From Ascidia mentula (lineage: Eukaryota; Chordata; Ascidiacea; Phlebobranchia; Ascidiidae): a DNA stretch of 64,000 nt. The stretch spans positions 15,688,501 to 15,752,500 of the forward strand of contig OX387200.1 of NCBI GenBank assembly GCA_947561715.1, in the 5' to 3' direction. The notes under the pieces are model-generated. The model had not been told where the DNA came from and ran no database searches. It saw only the letters and a program-made list of their open reading frames with translations. Shown piece after piece: positions 38,448 through 51,450 of this stretch (its first letter is position 1; the number at the start of each line of letters is the position of its first letter). Both the position numbers and the translations under genes were made by a program.

Positions 38448-38993
38448 CGCCGTTGTTTGTTGTAAAATGTTGCGGATGTCTGCAAGCCCGGTGAATTAAC
38501 ACAGGTGCTGCAATACGGTGATTCACTTTCAAACGATAATCCTGCAGCCTACGCTAAACTTAATTAAAGCCACTCACACGATGTGACTCATGTCAGTTGA
38601 AGGTCGATTCATGTCAAGATATGCACCTTACTGTTTGGGCTGCAAACAAGGAAATCTTGCTAGTGAAGGAAATGACAGTTTTATGTTGCCGAGTCAACAC
38701 GCTTTGAAAGAGGCGCCATTTTTTAATCCCAATTTTGAGCTTGCACCACTTTCCTCAAGAGATCAAATACTTTTTACACACGCATTTTGAATGGACTCAG
38801 CTTAGAAAAATTTTACTGTAAACAAATATTTTAAAGTGGGATTTTTGCATGTTAGTCACTTTTTACGTTGATCTATATTTTTGCTGTAAGGTCGAATTTA
38901 TCATACACATTTATCATTAAAACCTTACAGCGTGGTTGGGTGTGAAGCTTGTTTACTACGCTTTGCCTGCGAGGAATTCAATTCGTCGGTAGA

Positions 38994-39033
38994 TTTTTTC
39001 GTCCTTCTCAAACGAAGGAGAAGGACGAGAAAA
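38994..39033. repeat. Perfect-core hairpin (stem about 16 bp, loop 8)
   Basis: CGTCCTTCTC at 39000-39009 pairs exactly with GAGAAGGACG at 39018-39027. The stem extends outward with T-A pairs and one G-T wobble. There is no known gene around it. It could be a structured RNA element or chance. Confidence 0.5.
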
Positions 39034-41693
39034 GCCACTTGACGTGCCCCTGTTGTGATATTAATCCAATTCTTGTTCTACTTCAACTGCATTCAATTGG
39101 CGCGTGCACGTACACAAAGCGGGGTCTCAGGTTCACAGGCTCCCAGACGGAACCTAAATAATGGCTGAGGCTGTTGAGATGCCAGCAGCCGGTCAGGCAG
39201 GTGCAGAACGTGTCCCTATTATGCCTGTGGAACCCTGCAAGCACTCGCGGAATTTTGTTGTTCCGTCTTCTGCTTGATATACGGCTGTTTGGTCGTAAGA
39301 TCGATTTGGGTAAAATCCAAAGCGCCGGAATTCGCATTCCTCACTATAATGCAAACAGGAATTTTCTTGGCGCGGACGAAGGATAATCGCTTTGAGTAGG
39401 CTTATAACAACCAAATACGCAGACAAACTTGGAGACACTGGTGCCTTGTAAATAAAGATTAGAGTTTTTTGGAAAACCACCCTTCTAAGTTAAAACACCC
39501 GCTTTCTTTGTTTTTATTGAAAGATACGAGATGAAAATACATAAAGCCGCGAATACAATCAGCATGTTTAAAACACATTTCTAAAATACTTAGGGACACA
39601 TTGAAATGCATTTTTTTGAAACATGTGCCTTACTTTAAAAAAGCTAACAGGTATTTTTTATCTGTGTATCTCGAATGTACGATTAGAACGCATGTTTTAC
39701 GAATCAATGCAAATTAACAAATACCAAGTGAAACTTTTCAATTTTTGGAATAGTAATTTTGTTAGTTTAAAACAAGGATATTTCACTCATAAATTTATTC
39801 ACTGTCAATTTAGCATAATATTTCGTAAGTTGGTGTTTTTCGCATTTTTTGCAAAGTTGGCACCCTGATGTCGCAGCGACACCGCGTGGTACAACTTTAA
39901 AGCAAAACAGATATATCATATTTTGCACGACAGGCAAAAGCAAAGTGTCAGTATCACAGCAATTTACCAAACAAACTAAACCATTACGTTTTTTTTTGCG
40001 CTGAAGCAACCCATGTTCAACCAAACAGAGAAAAGCACAACGGGGTTCATTTTAAACTCCACCTCCCTCCCACGCCGGACCAACCACTTCATCAAATTGG
40101 ATTAAACACAAAGGTACAAGAGCTATAACAATGCCTGTCAGCGCCTTTTAATTCGGCGTCCTATTGTTTGCTCACAATCGCTATTTCTTGCCGTCAACTG
40201 ATTTCGTTTTCTAATTGCGCGGTGGCGGGCGTAACTCGATCGTGCGGAATTCCCACAGCAAGAAAATTACTTAAATGCACTTGTTTTTTGTCTCGCTTGC
40301 ATAGAAAGGACGCTCACCGGAGTTGGCCGCAAAACTGCTTAAACAAGAGCATTTAGGTTCGCAAGTAGACACCAGCAATCAGCTGCGAAAAATTGCCGAT
40401 TGTGGAACCTCAACGCAGTGTTGTGGAGGCAATTGTGCATTGTAATTGGTTTTACCGAGCAGTAATTATTACCGGCCGTTCTGTTTAGCGAAAACAAACT
40501 CATAACCATCAACAACAACAACAATGTCTGAATGTCTGCGAACAAAAGTATGCACTGTTTCCTGTAACATTTGGTATAAAGCATAGTTTGGTATCAGCTA
40601 CAAAAACATATTAACTATAATTTAGATCACAAGTTCATTCCCATTATTAACTAATCTTACCATGAGGGTACAGAATATATTTCACCACATACAGAGCTTG
40701 TTCCCATAAACCCACATTAGAATATGCCTGGTAAAATTTGATATTTTACCGATCAGTTATTAATTGAGGTTTTGTAATTGGAAACGACGTCGTCAGAGTG
40801 GAAGCGAACTTCAAGTCATCTGTACATTCCATTTCATTGCAATAACGCATTTGTTTTAGTATTAAACGAACATTTTAAATCGTAGAGGCTGAAGGCAACT
40901 TGTAAATCAGCTTTTGCAAATGCGACACAGGTTTTCATATTCATCTATCATCTGTTGCTTTGTATCACATTCGCATACCTCTCACAACACACAGGCGGGA
41001 AATATTCGCTCGCTGGGTAACATTACCCGGGACCCAAACCAAGCGGGTGTCGAATTTCGTTTCAACTATACTCGACCGATTTCGCCAGCGATTCGAGGAA
41101 GTATATGTTTAGAGGACGTTCCCACCCCAGGACCGTGTGTTTGATGTTTGTGGCTAAACTATGCGACCATTATCTGGGTCTTGTATCAGATGTGAAGGGA
41201 CCAGGTTTAGTAAACAGCCAAAACACAAGCGATATGTGGGTGGTAAGTGACAGGAGGTTCATCAGGCCAGTTACGCGATACGCCCTGGGAATTTGCACTC
41301 TAAACATGGTAATTATGTTCCAAGCACTCCCTGCAGTGTGCAGCGCTGCAAAGTGCTCCCCTGCGACTCGAGACAAAAACAAAAGCTCATTTTTCCCGTA
41401 ATTTTTTTTTTGTTGCGTGTCTACTTTTGCCCAACCAGTTCAGAATAGGAGGAATATTTTGCACACTGTAGTTGAATATAAATTTTAAGACTGTCATTTT
41501 TCACCCAGAAAAACGGCAATTTGTCTATACACGTTTTGAAAGTGGACAAATAAAAGGATAAAAGGAAAAATCGTTAAATTTTAGTTTTCTTACAAAACGT
41601 CGATCCTTGAAATGTTTTCCTGGTAAAAAAAGGCAATTTAGTCGTGTTAACCAATATTGCAATACAGGATTTTGTGCTAGCTGCTAATATACC

Positions 41694-42288
41694 ATGAACA
41701 AGCCGCCGTCACAAATGAGGATGGCATCCGATCATGCCGTTTCCAGGACGACGCCTCTAGCGGCAAGAAGGGCGTCACGTGGTTATTTTCTGTCAGGCGT
41801 ACGAAGCTCCATTTCACTACGAGATCTACGCACCATACCGAGAAGGGTAGGTTCCAAAAGTACAACCTAAGTTGGTTGAAGTATTGGAAACAATATCACC
41901 CTAGTATAACATGTCCTTGCACTTTCAACCCTATCAGCAGTAACAAACAAGCTCAATATCGTAAATAATCACCCCATTATTGAGCAATTGCATCAATGGT
42001 TTATACAACGAGGTTTTCTTGTTCCAAATAATCTTAAATATTGTATTTTATGCATATGTTTATAACTTGCACCATTTGCACAGTGAAAGTTATGGCGAAA
42101 TTGTGATAAACTTGTTTGAAGTTTAAGTAAAAGTCAACGCCGTGATCGTTCTAATTATAAAGTGACAAAGAATGAGATATTTTTGTTCACCTTGCCAACT
42201 TCCAAACAAAAATTTCCAGCTGCGCCGGCAGTGCTATTTAGGTCACACCGCAGACAGCACGTCTCTTGAAAAGGCGACTGGTGAATGA
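41694..42288 (+). CDS. Candidate two-exon small basic protein (73 aa)
   Basis: Exon 41694-41846 starts with ATG and encodes 51 residues rich in Arg and Ser, including LAARRASRGYFLSGVRSS. It ends at a GTAGGT donor. An acceptor with a pyrimidine run before CAG at 42217-42219 joins in frame to 42220-42288 and a TGA. The predicted protein is strongly basic with no recognised domain. It lies 235 bases before STPG4 on the same strand. Confidence 0.25.
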
Positions 42289-42517
42289 ATCCATATTTCT
42301 GTGTAAACACGCGCAGGGTCATTACAATATTGTCGTGTGCCACTCGGTAGTTGTCAATTGTGTATTGGCGCTAGTCCGGGTATGTCGGCGCCCCGCAGCC
42401 CCTGTGTCATTCACAATGTAGGCGAGTTCGTTTTATGAGCAAGCAAACCTGTAGGGCCGCTCGTAAACTAAGGCGTCTTGCTACCATTTCGCGAGTTTCT
42501 GTTGGATTTGCCTTTCT

Positions 42518-42519
42518 AG
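42518..42519 (+). other. Probable spliced-leader acceptor of STPG4
   Basis: A T-rich run ends in CTAG four bases before the ATG at 42524. With no upstream exon needed, this fits trans-splicing of a leader, which is common in ascidians. Confidence 0.45.
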
Positions 42520-42523
42520 TACG

Positions 42524-44599
42524 ATGACGTCCGCAATATCAGGTCGTTTAAACAGCGTTATGTCAGATTCGGTTTTACCACCTATCAAGGCTTATTCAAC
42601 CTACACCAAGGTAAAGTCAATTTTGGATTGTTCAGGCGTTTCTATTTAGTTATCAGTTGCATAGAATCCTATGGCCTTGGTCGTTAAAACCAAGAAAAGC
42701 GATTCTATGGATTTTGTAAGCTTGAGCCTAATTTTTGTGTTACAGGGTCGGAACACTCCGAAAGACATTTTTACGCCACCAATGACCGACAGAGAGTGGT
42801 GGAGAGTAACGCTTAAGGTATTTATTTGAATTCTTCAGCACTTCTGCTGCTACAAAACTGTAACTCCATACGCCACTGCAGCTTAACTCACTATTTTGAG
42901 CCAACAGCAATTGCAGGTTTAAAAGATATTGTCGTAACTGATGATATGCAAAAATATATACTGACATAAATTAACAAACTCCTACGCTCAAAATGTATGA
43001 TACACTTGCTTATACATTCTTGTACTTACGGCGGTATGAAAACGTACACATCGACTTCAGTTATCAAGGAAAGGCAGAAGCATTCCACACAACGTCACAA
43101 TGACTTCCAGTAACTTGGCACATCGATCAGAAAAGCTACGATTCCTATATTATGTCGATCCTTTTCGCAGGAAACACCAGTTCCAGGAACATACGATATC
43201 AAAGACTTCCTGGAGGAAAAAGAGCTCAATCGAATCAAACCAACGTTTAACTTCAAAGGAGAGGGACGTAAAAAGAGTTTAAGGTCATCGAGAAATGGAA
43301 CTGTTCTCCTTCCTGGTGCCTATCAACACGAAGACTTTCTGGAGAAGTTGGAGAAGATGCCACTGACCTACCAGTTTAAAGGAGACGGAAGGAAGAGGGA
43401 TCTCCCGGGCATCAAGGATAGAGATTGCAATGTTTCTCCGTGCCAATATAAAACCGAATCCAAGCCGGTGGCAAAGACGTCTATTTCGTAAGCATTCCTT
43501 CCTAATAAATACTATTAATTTGTTCAACCGACTAAAGTTCCCGATACGTCTTTTAGTTATCTTTTACTTCGTTGTTGCTATTAGCAACCATAAGGGAAAA
43601 ATTCACCACTATTTAATGTATTTGTACGTTGAAGGTTAATCAGTAATTTGTTTTGTCAGGCATGGAGCGTTCAAATCTCAGTCACCAAGATTTCCAACTA
43701 AATATTTTAACCCGGTAAGTTTATGGCCGCTAGATGGTGATAATTATGGCCGCTAGATGGTGATAAACGGTCGTAGAAAAAAATGTTTTTTGCTTCACTT
43801 TCAACATGCAACCACCGAGCTGCAAAATTTGCTAACGAACAGAAAGCTACAATGTTTGGGTATTGATAAAATTGCACAAAACTGTAACAAAATTTTCCTT
43901 TGTAGAAAGAGGGTCCGCCACCAGGAAGCTACGAACCAAGATATCTTGACAGATCGCCGTCGATATCTTCTAGTTTTAAATCTTGCTCTCCACGGTTCCG
44001 AACATCACAAACGGTTAATATTTGACGTTGCTTTTTATTTTACATTTTAAACTGATCGATAAGATTGTTACCGTTTGAGGAAAAGTATTGGGTAAACTCG
44101 AAACAATTAACATAAGCCTCGTGTTCTCTTCAGTCTACTTTGTAAATCACTGTTGCAAAACTTGGACCTATGATTTGTGCCACATAATGATAACTTGGGT
44201 TTGAATAAACAACAACATTTATTAGGACACATCAGGTTGTCTAAACAATGTTGATAATAAGGATTTCAGCAACGTATTGTTTTTATTTTATATGATTGTT
44301 TGTTCTAATCAAGAACCACTTAGTTGCATAACAAATCCTAGTTTCGTCCCATGTCGTCATCATTACTGTTTTGCCATTGTGGCACCCGCGTGTTCCTAGA
44401 GGAGCGTGCGTCATTGCGGACGTAACTGGGGCCGTCATTTACTCCAAACCATTGTTTTCGCTTCTGACCCGAGCCATTATTGCAGAAAGTTCCGGGGCCT
44501 GCGACCTATGCGCCAACCATTCAAACCCCGCAACCGAGCACGTTGATGAAGATGGGCAGGATGCATGGCCTGTTCTTCCGCAACGCGTTCGAAGTATAA
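42524..44599 (+). CDS. STPG4: Sperm-tail PG-rich repeat protein STPG4, complete (250 aa)
   Basis: Exons 42524-42610, 42746-42817, 43171-43487, 43660-43714, 43906-44013 and 44486-44599 join in frame. The EWWRVTLKETPVPGTYDIK segment matches vertebrate STPG4 ([20 protein letters not shown]). Further matches are FNFKGEGRKK, RFPTKYFNP, a second PG repeat (EGPPPGSYEP) and a last exon beginning KVPGPATY with LFF near the end. The length is about that of the vertebrate protein. STPG proteins carry short Pro-Gly-Xaa-Tyr repeats and are linked to sperm tails and germ cells; a microtubule or germline role here is inference. Intron 4 starts with a 23-base tandem duplication. Confidence 0.9.
43721..43766 (+). 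repeat. Exact 23-base tandem duplication in STPG4 intron 4
   Basis: Two identical 23-base units, 43721-43743 and 43744-43766. Each contains CCGCTAGATGGTG, which resembles the CTCF core motif. It begins six bases after the splice donor. Confidence 0.75.
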
Positions 44600-46271
44600 T
44601 AGCGGACAAGACTGACCGAATGAAGATCCCCAAGCCATGTTGTTTACTTTTCAGCCTTGTATTCGGTATTTTTGTCGACGTGACTTGCTAATTTTCATGT
44701 TTTTTTATGACTTATTAATTATTGTGATGTAACGCTGTTGCAAACCATTTCAAGTTGTTCAGCAAGTATTGCAATCCCATGCACGGCCATGAAATTACGT
44801 TTTTTAGCTTTATTTATTATTTGGTCAATGTGTACACCCTGTGTCTGCAGCTCTCAATTATTATGGCTTTTTCCACAAATTTATTATTTGCTTTCTCTAA
44901 AACAATACATGACGGTAAATGTTACATATATATTATCCTACGTAAAGGTTTGGGCGAAGTACTGCATGTGAACTATTTCTGAAACATCTTGTAAGTCAAC
45001 AACAAAATTGGGGGATTCTTGTTCTCACAGATTGCTTCACTCGCGTGTGCAGCAGTGTACTGGGGAAGTGCGCTCAATGACTTGCGTTTATGTACTGGCG
45101 TGACGTCCTCTACTATTGTTAGTTAAACGACCTGACAAGTTGTTGTTATCACAATCCTGTAATGATGCCTAAAATAGTTTTTATGAGGGTCTCAAGGTTA
45201 CGTTTAACAGCAAGCACTTGTCGTATGACCCATAAGACACAATATTATACCTAGCAAGGGGGTTTTAGAGGATCAAAGAATGCATTAAACACGGCCGATA
45301 ATAATACACATATTTAAACATAGAAAAGGAAAGTACTTCCTAGATATTTTTGATAAAACAGTAAAATTCGTATGCGCGATATCCCATAATCTTGTGCTTT
45401 TATTAACTAGCCAATATACATACAGTGGGAGGAAGTGCTTGCAAGGCCGAAAGAGAAAATCCACTTCACACCAGCCCGAACGTTACTGGTGATTGAGTGA
45501 AAACAGGGGAATGACGTATCACTTTCTGAAAGCTACCTGTCGGTTGGTGCGTTGCGCATCACACGACCTAAACCAATCAGTTTTGCAACGCGACAAAAAT
45601 TGCTTTTTAACAACTTCAGTTTTGGCGACACGTCGTTATCAGGTTGCCCCGTTTTTAGAAAATGTATTTTGCAAATAGAAAACATACGCATGGCACAATT
45701 CGTCGTAAACAATAAAACAAACGAGTTCCAGCTCAAAACGAAGTAAACATGTAACGGTCATACGTCACAACGTTATTCACTTCAACGGAAGAAAGAAACA
45801 AAACACAGCATGGTCTTTTTACACGTTATAGCACTGGTGAAACTTTTATTACAGCTTAAGAACAGAAAAAACTAACTTAGTGCAAACAGGAGGACCATCG
45901 AAGGGGAAAATCAATCCAAAAAGAATTTCTGGACCTGTATTTTCCAACTGGGGTGCTGTATGCAAATGCTCAGGTGCTTGTGTAGACATAGCGTATGACT
46001 TTTTTAGCCAAAATGATACTTCTTAACACAGTATTTTTAAATTAATAACTCTGTATTGCTTCTTATCCCCTTATTAATTTTAATGTTAGAGTAATTGATA
46101 TGCACTTGGCTTTGTATACCGACAGTAAGTACGCCATGGCAAGCATAAGTTGCAGTAGAAGGGTGCTGCAAACCAAGAAATGGTGGAAACTCACGTCTAC
46201 AGATTTGAAAAGTGCTTTGTGTAGTTTAAACCCACCGCCCTGTAGCACAGCACCCAAATGGAACAGACACC
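44600..46271. other. Convergent spacer between STPG4 and the receptor gene
   Basis: Should hold the 3' UTRs of both genes. TTTATT at 45845-45850 (AATAAA on the - strand) fits the receptor transcript. No additional gene is supported. Confidence 0.55.
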
Positions 46272-48583
46272 CTAAAATCGCGGCGAAAGGTCACTTAGTT
46301 CGGAAAGAAAGATCTTGGGACTCAAATCCTCCCCTGACAGAAGCGCGGGAGATGGGGGGCTGAACTTTGGAGCGCTCAAAGAGTTTTCAGGACAATCAGA
46401 TTTTTCACTTCTGGTTCTCTTGTGTCGACGAGCGAACTCGCTTTGGGGCGAGGAATGGTTGTGCCACCAAGCCATCAACTTTCTTTTAAACTTCAGTCGG
46501 TTGCTATGCGTTGCCAAGGAGTGGATCCAAGGAGCGAGGAGGGAATTTAGAGAAATGAAAATTCGGTCGAGGCGGTAAAGATCACAAAGTCTGCAACAAT
46601 AATAAATTCTTTTAGGATTCTTTTATCTCTTTTTTAGGAGTTGTTTATCACCGTGTTGTGATTATGTGTCAAAACGTTTTTAGTTACTTTCAACGTGCCA
46701 TTGTATCTCCCATCTTAAACACGAACAGTTTAAATCAAGGTCTATTTAAGCAAGTAGACGGGATTGAAGGTCGCACACACAAGTTCAATTTCAAGCATAT
46801 GTTTTTATCCAGATCAACCAACACACCCCCAAAAAAATGAAAAAAAAACAACGCCTACGATCCCTATTCGCGCCATTTTAACGTAAAACGTCGTTTTGGA
46901 TACAAAGTAAAGCGGTTTAAATTTGCGCGACCAACCTTTGGTGTGTTTGCACCTCCAGCACCACTTCGATCACAGTGAGGAACGTGAAGAGGAGACCGCA
47001 AACGATGGAAAACACAATCAGATGTGAAAACTTTCTGAGAAATCGACGCACCATGCGCCCTCTGGTGTCATTGGCGTTGCCGATTTGCGCTAGGCTCATT
47101 CGACGAGCAAGATGTCGCGACGCACTCCAATGTTGATGCAGGATGTGAGAAAAGATAACGATCACCACCAACGCTGGGATGAGCATCAGTGTGATGGGAA
47201 AGATGATAATGTAGATGTTGAGCTGCACACGGAAGAAGGAATATTACATTATATTCCTGCTTAGCGGTAATCCCTTGGCCAAAGGGCAATGGCGGTGTTG
47301 CTTAATCAAACTATGCCAGCATACTCTAACGAAAAAAATGTTTTGGTCATTGATTTAAAAAAACCACGCGGCCTGATTTTCACCTATAGAATATATAATG
47401 TGATAAAATGTTGTTTAGACCCAACAAAGTTCAATCAGGCTTTATTGCAAACAGGTTTTTAGTCCACATGAATATTTGGCACGCGATAATAATTGCACCA
47501 CAGAAATGGCACACATCCCTGTTTGAGGTGTGTTGATTTATAAGACATAAAATAACTGCGATTGTTAAGTGAAGACATTCGCAGTGAGGAGATCCCGCCT
47601 TGGCGTATGCATTATTTTGAGTAACCAGTAAAATAATTTTAGTGTGTCCACCAAATTCACACTAAAGCAATGAGTAATCGCTGCGATATACATAAACTAA
47701 ATTTTGAAGATTGGATTTTATCAAGCCCAGAAACTGCATGGCGTTGCGTTCAAAAATAACTGTTGCTCAGCGGCCAACCTATCATAGGTGTATTGTGACT
47801 TTACATCATATTGTGACAACGTCATGGCGTCAGTTTTGACACTTCACAGCGCACTGATTTCACCGAGCGTCTGATCGTTGTTTGTTTTACGCGAGCGCTC
47901 AAAAAGGTCAAACGGCCCGACCAGAAATATCAAATGACACAGAGCGGAGATAAGCAATTCGCCGTCACAGTGCGTGCCCAATAACGTACCTCCCAATGCT
48001 TCATATCGCAAAGTATGTCCTCGTTTGCAAACATCCCAATCAGGATGACCAGGATTGGATAGAGCCAGCATATGGAGATGCTAAACCAAATCATAACGCG
48101 AGACATCCTTCTGTGATAATCCATTGGCCTGTGGCAGTATATTGCAATGTCCAGGGCCAGTCCCGCAAGAGCAACGTACGGCACCATTACACAGAGTATG
48201 TATACAGGAGCCCACCACCTGCATATCTCGTAGCAAATCGTTGGGGTTAAGCCACTAGTTCGGATGGCGCCAACAAGCTCAAAAGTGTTCGTTCCCAACA
48301 ATGCGATGCCACAAAAGAGATTGCTCACAGCCAGGTTGATGATAAAGTACTTGCTCTGGGGATGATTTGCTGTTTTTTGCTTTATCGTAACCTGCACCGA
48401 CGCCACGTTTGAAAGTACGATAAGGGCCCCAAAGATAAGGCCCACCACCAGTTCAGGTATGTCTCTTGGACATGGGCTAAGAGGGTCGATGGTGGTTGCC
48501 GTCTGCACAGTTGTGGTAGCCTCCGTGAATGCATTCTGTTTTAATGTGAGGCTCTTCACTGTACTGGAAAATGCTTCTGTCAT
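46272..48583 (-). CDS. Divergent class A-like seven-transmembrane receptor (399 aa)
   Basis: Three exons, 47990-48583, 46936-47222 and 46272-46590, join in frame. Start chosen at 48583 (MTEAFSSTV), the first in-frame ATG; the frame is open further upstream, so a longer start exon is possible. Seven hydrophobic helices: about 43-66, 79-105, 118-150, 162-185, 199-225, then two in the later exons. TM1 has GALIVLSNV and TM2 NLAVSN. The TM7 exon has LNSLLAPWIH followed by a basic helix 8 and a Ser/Pro-rich tail. Hallmark residues are altered: the usual Asp in TM2 is Asn88, DRY reads DIA (145-147), TM6 lacks CWxP, and NPxxY reads APWIH. The fold looks intact, but ligand and signalling are unknown. 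No family could be assigned. Confidence 0.85.
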
Positions 48584-51396
48584 CACACGTGGTTGTATTG
48601 ATGTTTGTTTTACGTCTCTAATAATTTTATACCATCTTGTCAACCTTAAGATACAGAAAACAAGTTGAGAATATAATGACAAACACGATACCCATACACG
48701 TAACGTATTTTGGCCTTCATTCTAACCAATCTCGAATCTCAATGTAACAGACCGATTACTGTGTAAGTATAAACAGTTTTTGACCATACAGAAATGTTTA
48801 TGAAAAGCATGGTTCTCCCACTGACAACTTGGGCTGGTTTAGGGATAAAAGCACTGAAATTCTTGCAAAAAGTAATTCCTAGGACTGGCCTAGATTGCTG
48901 CTAAATCACCAAACCAAGATATTGTTTTTTTCGTCTGCTAATTGCTTCCATCTGCCTACCTGGCGATCTGTTTCTACTGTTCAATAAAGTTGTAATAGTG
49001 GTATGCTCGCATACAGATGAACACGTAACGTAATTTGAAAACAAACATTTTCTGACGTCATTCATTCCTACACTCAGATGTTATAGGCGTTTCTTATCTC
49101 TCGCTACCATAAATGATTGTTCATTGAAACTTAGGAGAAAGTATCGCTCCTGATATTTGTTGCCACCGTTGCAAGACTGGTGTAACGACGTTTTATGGTT
49201 ATTATATTACCTGTTATCCGAACCAAACGAATTCCTTTCATTGTTGTATAAGTTTAATATATGTTAAACTAGGGCTGTGAACGCATTAAACCAAACCTGA
49301 AAACGTGTTTCCACTAACCCGGAAATTCCTCACTATAACTTGCACTAATCCACTTGCTCGAACAATACACACTTAAAAGGCAATTAGTGTTCCATCACAG
49401 CGGTCTCTGCTCACATTGACTGGCACAGTTTGCCACGCCGTATATAACTCTGAGGTGACCAACAAACCGCAACGCGCGACGTTAAAAATGTTTACCGATG
49501 TCAGTCGCCTGCAAGCCACAAGCACACATGCGTAACATCCTGTACAGAAACTAACCGTCCATAAACAATATAGGCCACCGTACAGCTCGCAGATTGACAT
49601 ACGAGCTTCGTTCGTCCGGCAATGACCGCAATTTCCCACAAAAGTTCAACTTTCGGCCGTGGCGCTCGCGCTTTCTCCAGATGAAGTCTGCTTTCCCACA
49701 GCGTGTACGTAATATTATATTTGCGACTCGGCAAACAACCCCTGGGCGACGTTACTTTTAATTCGTACCCTCTTTATCGCGAAATGACAACAACTAAGCT
49801 GGCTGGCGAATTGAAACAGAGTTTGCGAACTGTATTACTCCCTTGAAAATAAGTGCGTTTGAACCGCAGCCCTAACAGAAGGGCGACAGGCTCGTACACC
49901 TCGGGTCGCTTATCACTAAAGATATAGCGGAAGTCACGAGACCATAGAGCAGGCGTCGAGCGCTTGCATCATTCGTTTGTGGAAGCTACTTACAACAATG
50001 CAATAAAACTACCAATGCAGTGTGTTTCGTGTGCGCAAATTGTCGACTTCTTAAATCAAACTTGAAGTTTGATACTCATGTTGAAAATATCGCTATAAAT
50101 TAAGATTTAATCATAGGGATAAGTCAAAACAGAAAATACTCGGATTCGGTCCTGTCAGCTGCGTGCATAAACCCAACAATAATGCACGATTGTAAATGCA
50201 GTTGCTAAGTTTTGAGTTGAGCACATTGCACGTGGGATCCGCTTTCTTTAGTAATTGGACTGTGGTCGAAAAGCATTCGTGCGATCTGACATTCGGGCTG
50301 GACCGAGTACTGTTGGATCATATTTTCCTACTTGCATCATAGAGTCTAGACATTTCAATGCAAATTTTAAAGCTGAAGATTCATTTAACCATCCAAGAAC
50401 CGCGTTATACACAATATATAAATTCAGAACTAAACTTCCTTGAGAAAACAATACTTATCTATCGTACTTAAATTGTACACGATAAAAGCCTGTACTATCA
50501 CAAACTTGATTCTTTTCATCGAAGGATTTTTCTTTTAATCATTATATAGCCATGTACAGATACAAATTATTTTCTAAACAATGTGTTGAAGTCACGTGCC
50601 GCTGACCACAGTGTGCATGTGCCCAATCTACGTCAAAACGACGGGGTCGCACTGGAATTAAACGGTCCCCATTGTCTGTTATGAAAGTGTCCGGTTTCGC
50701 AACGCGATTTTCGGGCGCAAAATTTTCTGGTATCTAGTCGCGTCGCCATTATAATTGAATAAAAGTGTTAGGTTGCGGACAACATTGACGTTGTTGTCTG
50801 GCTGTGGTTAGTTGTCAAGTCGTGAGCTTGACAACCCATTAACATTAATAGCACTGTCATTCGTCCCCAACAGGAAGAATCAACATTAAATGACATTCAA
50901 CGCATGGAACAAGTCAATCATTAATCATTTGGATAAAAACCATGTGAAAGCAGTGTGATGGGACAACAGATGTGGAGGAGGTTACGTGCGGTTGCCACAA
51001 ATGCAGCAACGTCACTTGATCAAACAAAGTCCGTCAACTCTCCATTCATTTCAAAGTTGATAGACCTTACAAAAGCATAATAGGGTGGTGCTGATACGAT
51101 TTGTGTCAAGGTTTTCGCCTTAAACCATGTTTGAGGAATTAGTAACGACCTTTCGTAAACGCTGGAATGATATTTGAAGCTAAATATAGACCACGCATTT
51201 GTTTGCGCTGCGGCGTTGTCATAACTTTAATAATTTACACAGATGTCGTTTAAAAATATCGTTTTCTTCACGAGACGACACGCGACCAATGTCATACACC
51301 TCCGCACTTGAGCAAACGCAGCATTACTGTAAATTAAAAGAACATTAATTGCCGGAACCTTCAATAAACACACGATAACGATCCGGCCGGGAAACA
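48584..51396. other. Spacer between the receptor start and NAT10 end
   Basis: 2.8 kb without a supported gene. It probably contains the receptor promoter and any leader exon. Open frames at 49.4-49.7 kb lack splice-consistent or family support. The NAT10 poly(A) signal lies at the far end. Confidence 0.5.
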
Positions 51397-51402
51397 TTTA
51401 TT
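51397..51402 (-). other. Poly(A) signal of NAT10
   Basis: TTTATT on the + strand reads AATAAA on the - strand, 49 bases past the NAT10 stop codon, an ideal position. Confidence 0.65.
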
Positions 51403-51450
51403 GGCAAAGAGCCACACCCACGTCACGCCTCTCATGGAGAGGCAAGATTT

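Larger units (their letters stand above)
38448..42523. other. Gene-poor region before STPG4
   Basis: No recognised gene. It contains a strong hairpin (38994-39033) and a weak two-exon candidate (41694-42288). Short open frames at 38.6, 39.6 and 40.9 kb show no family motif. Confidence 0.5.

Noticed and set aside
49373-49734. Cys-rich - strand frames upstream of the receptor
   Set aside because: Two overlapping frames, neither joining to receptor exon 1 in frame; could be chance or leader sequence.
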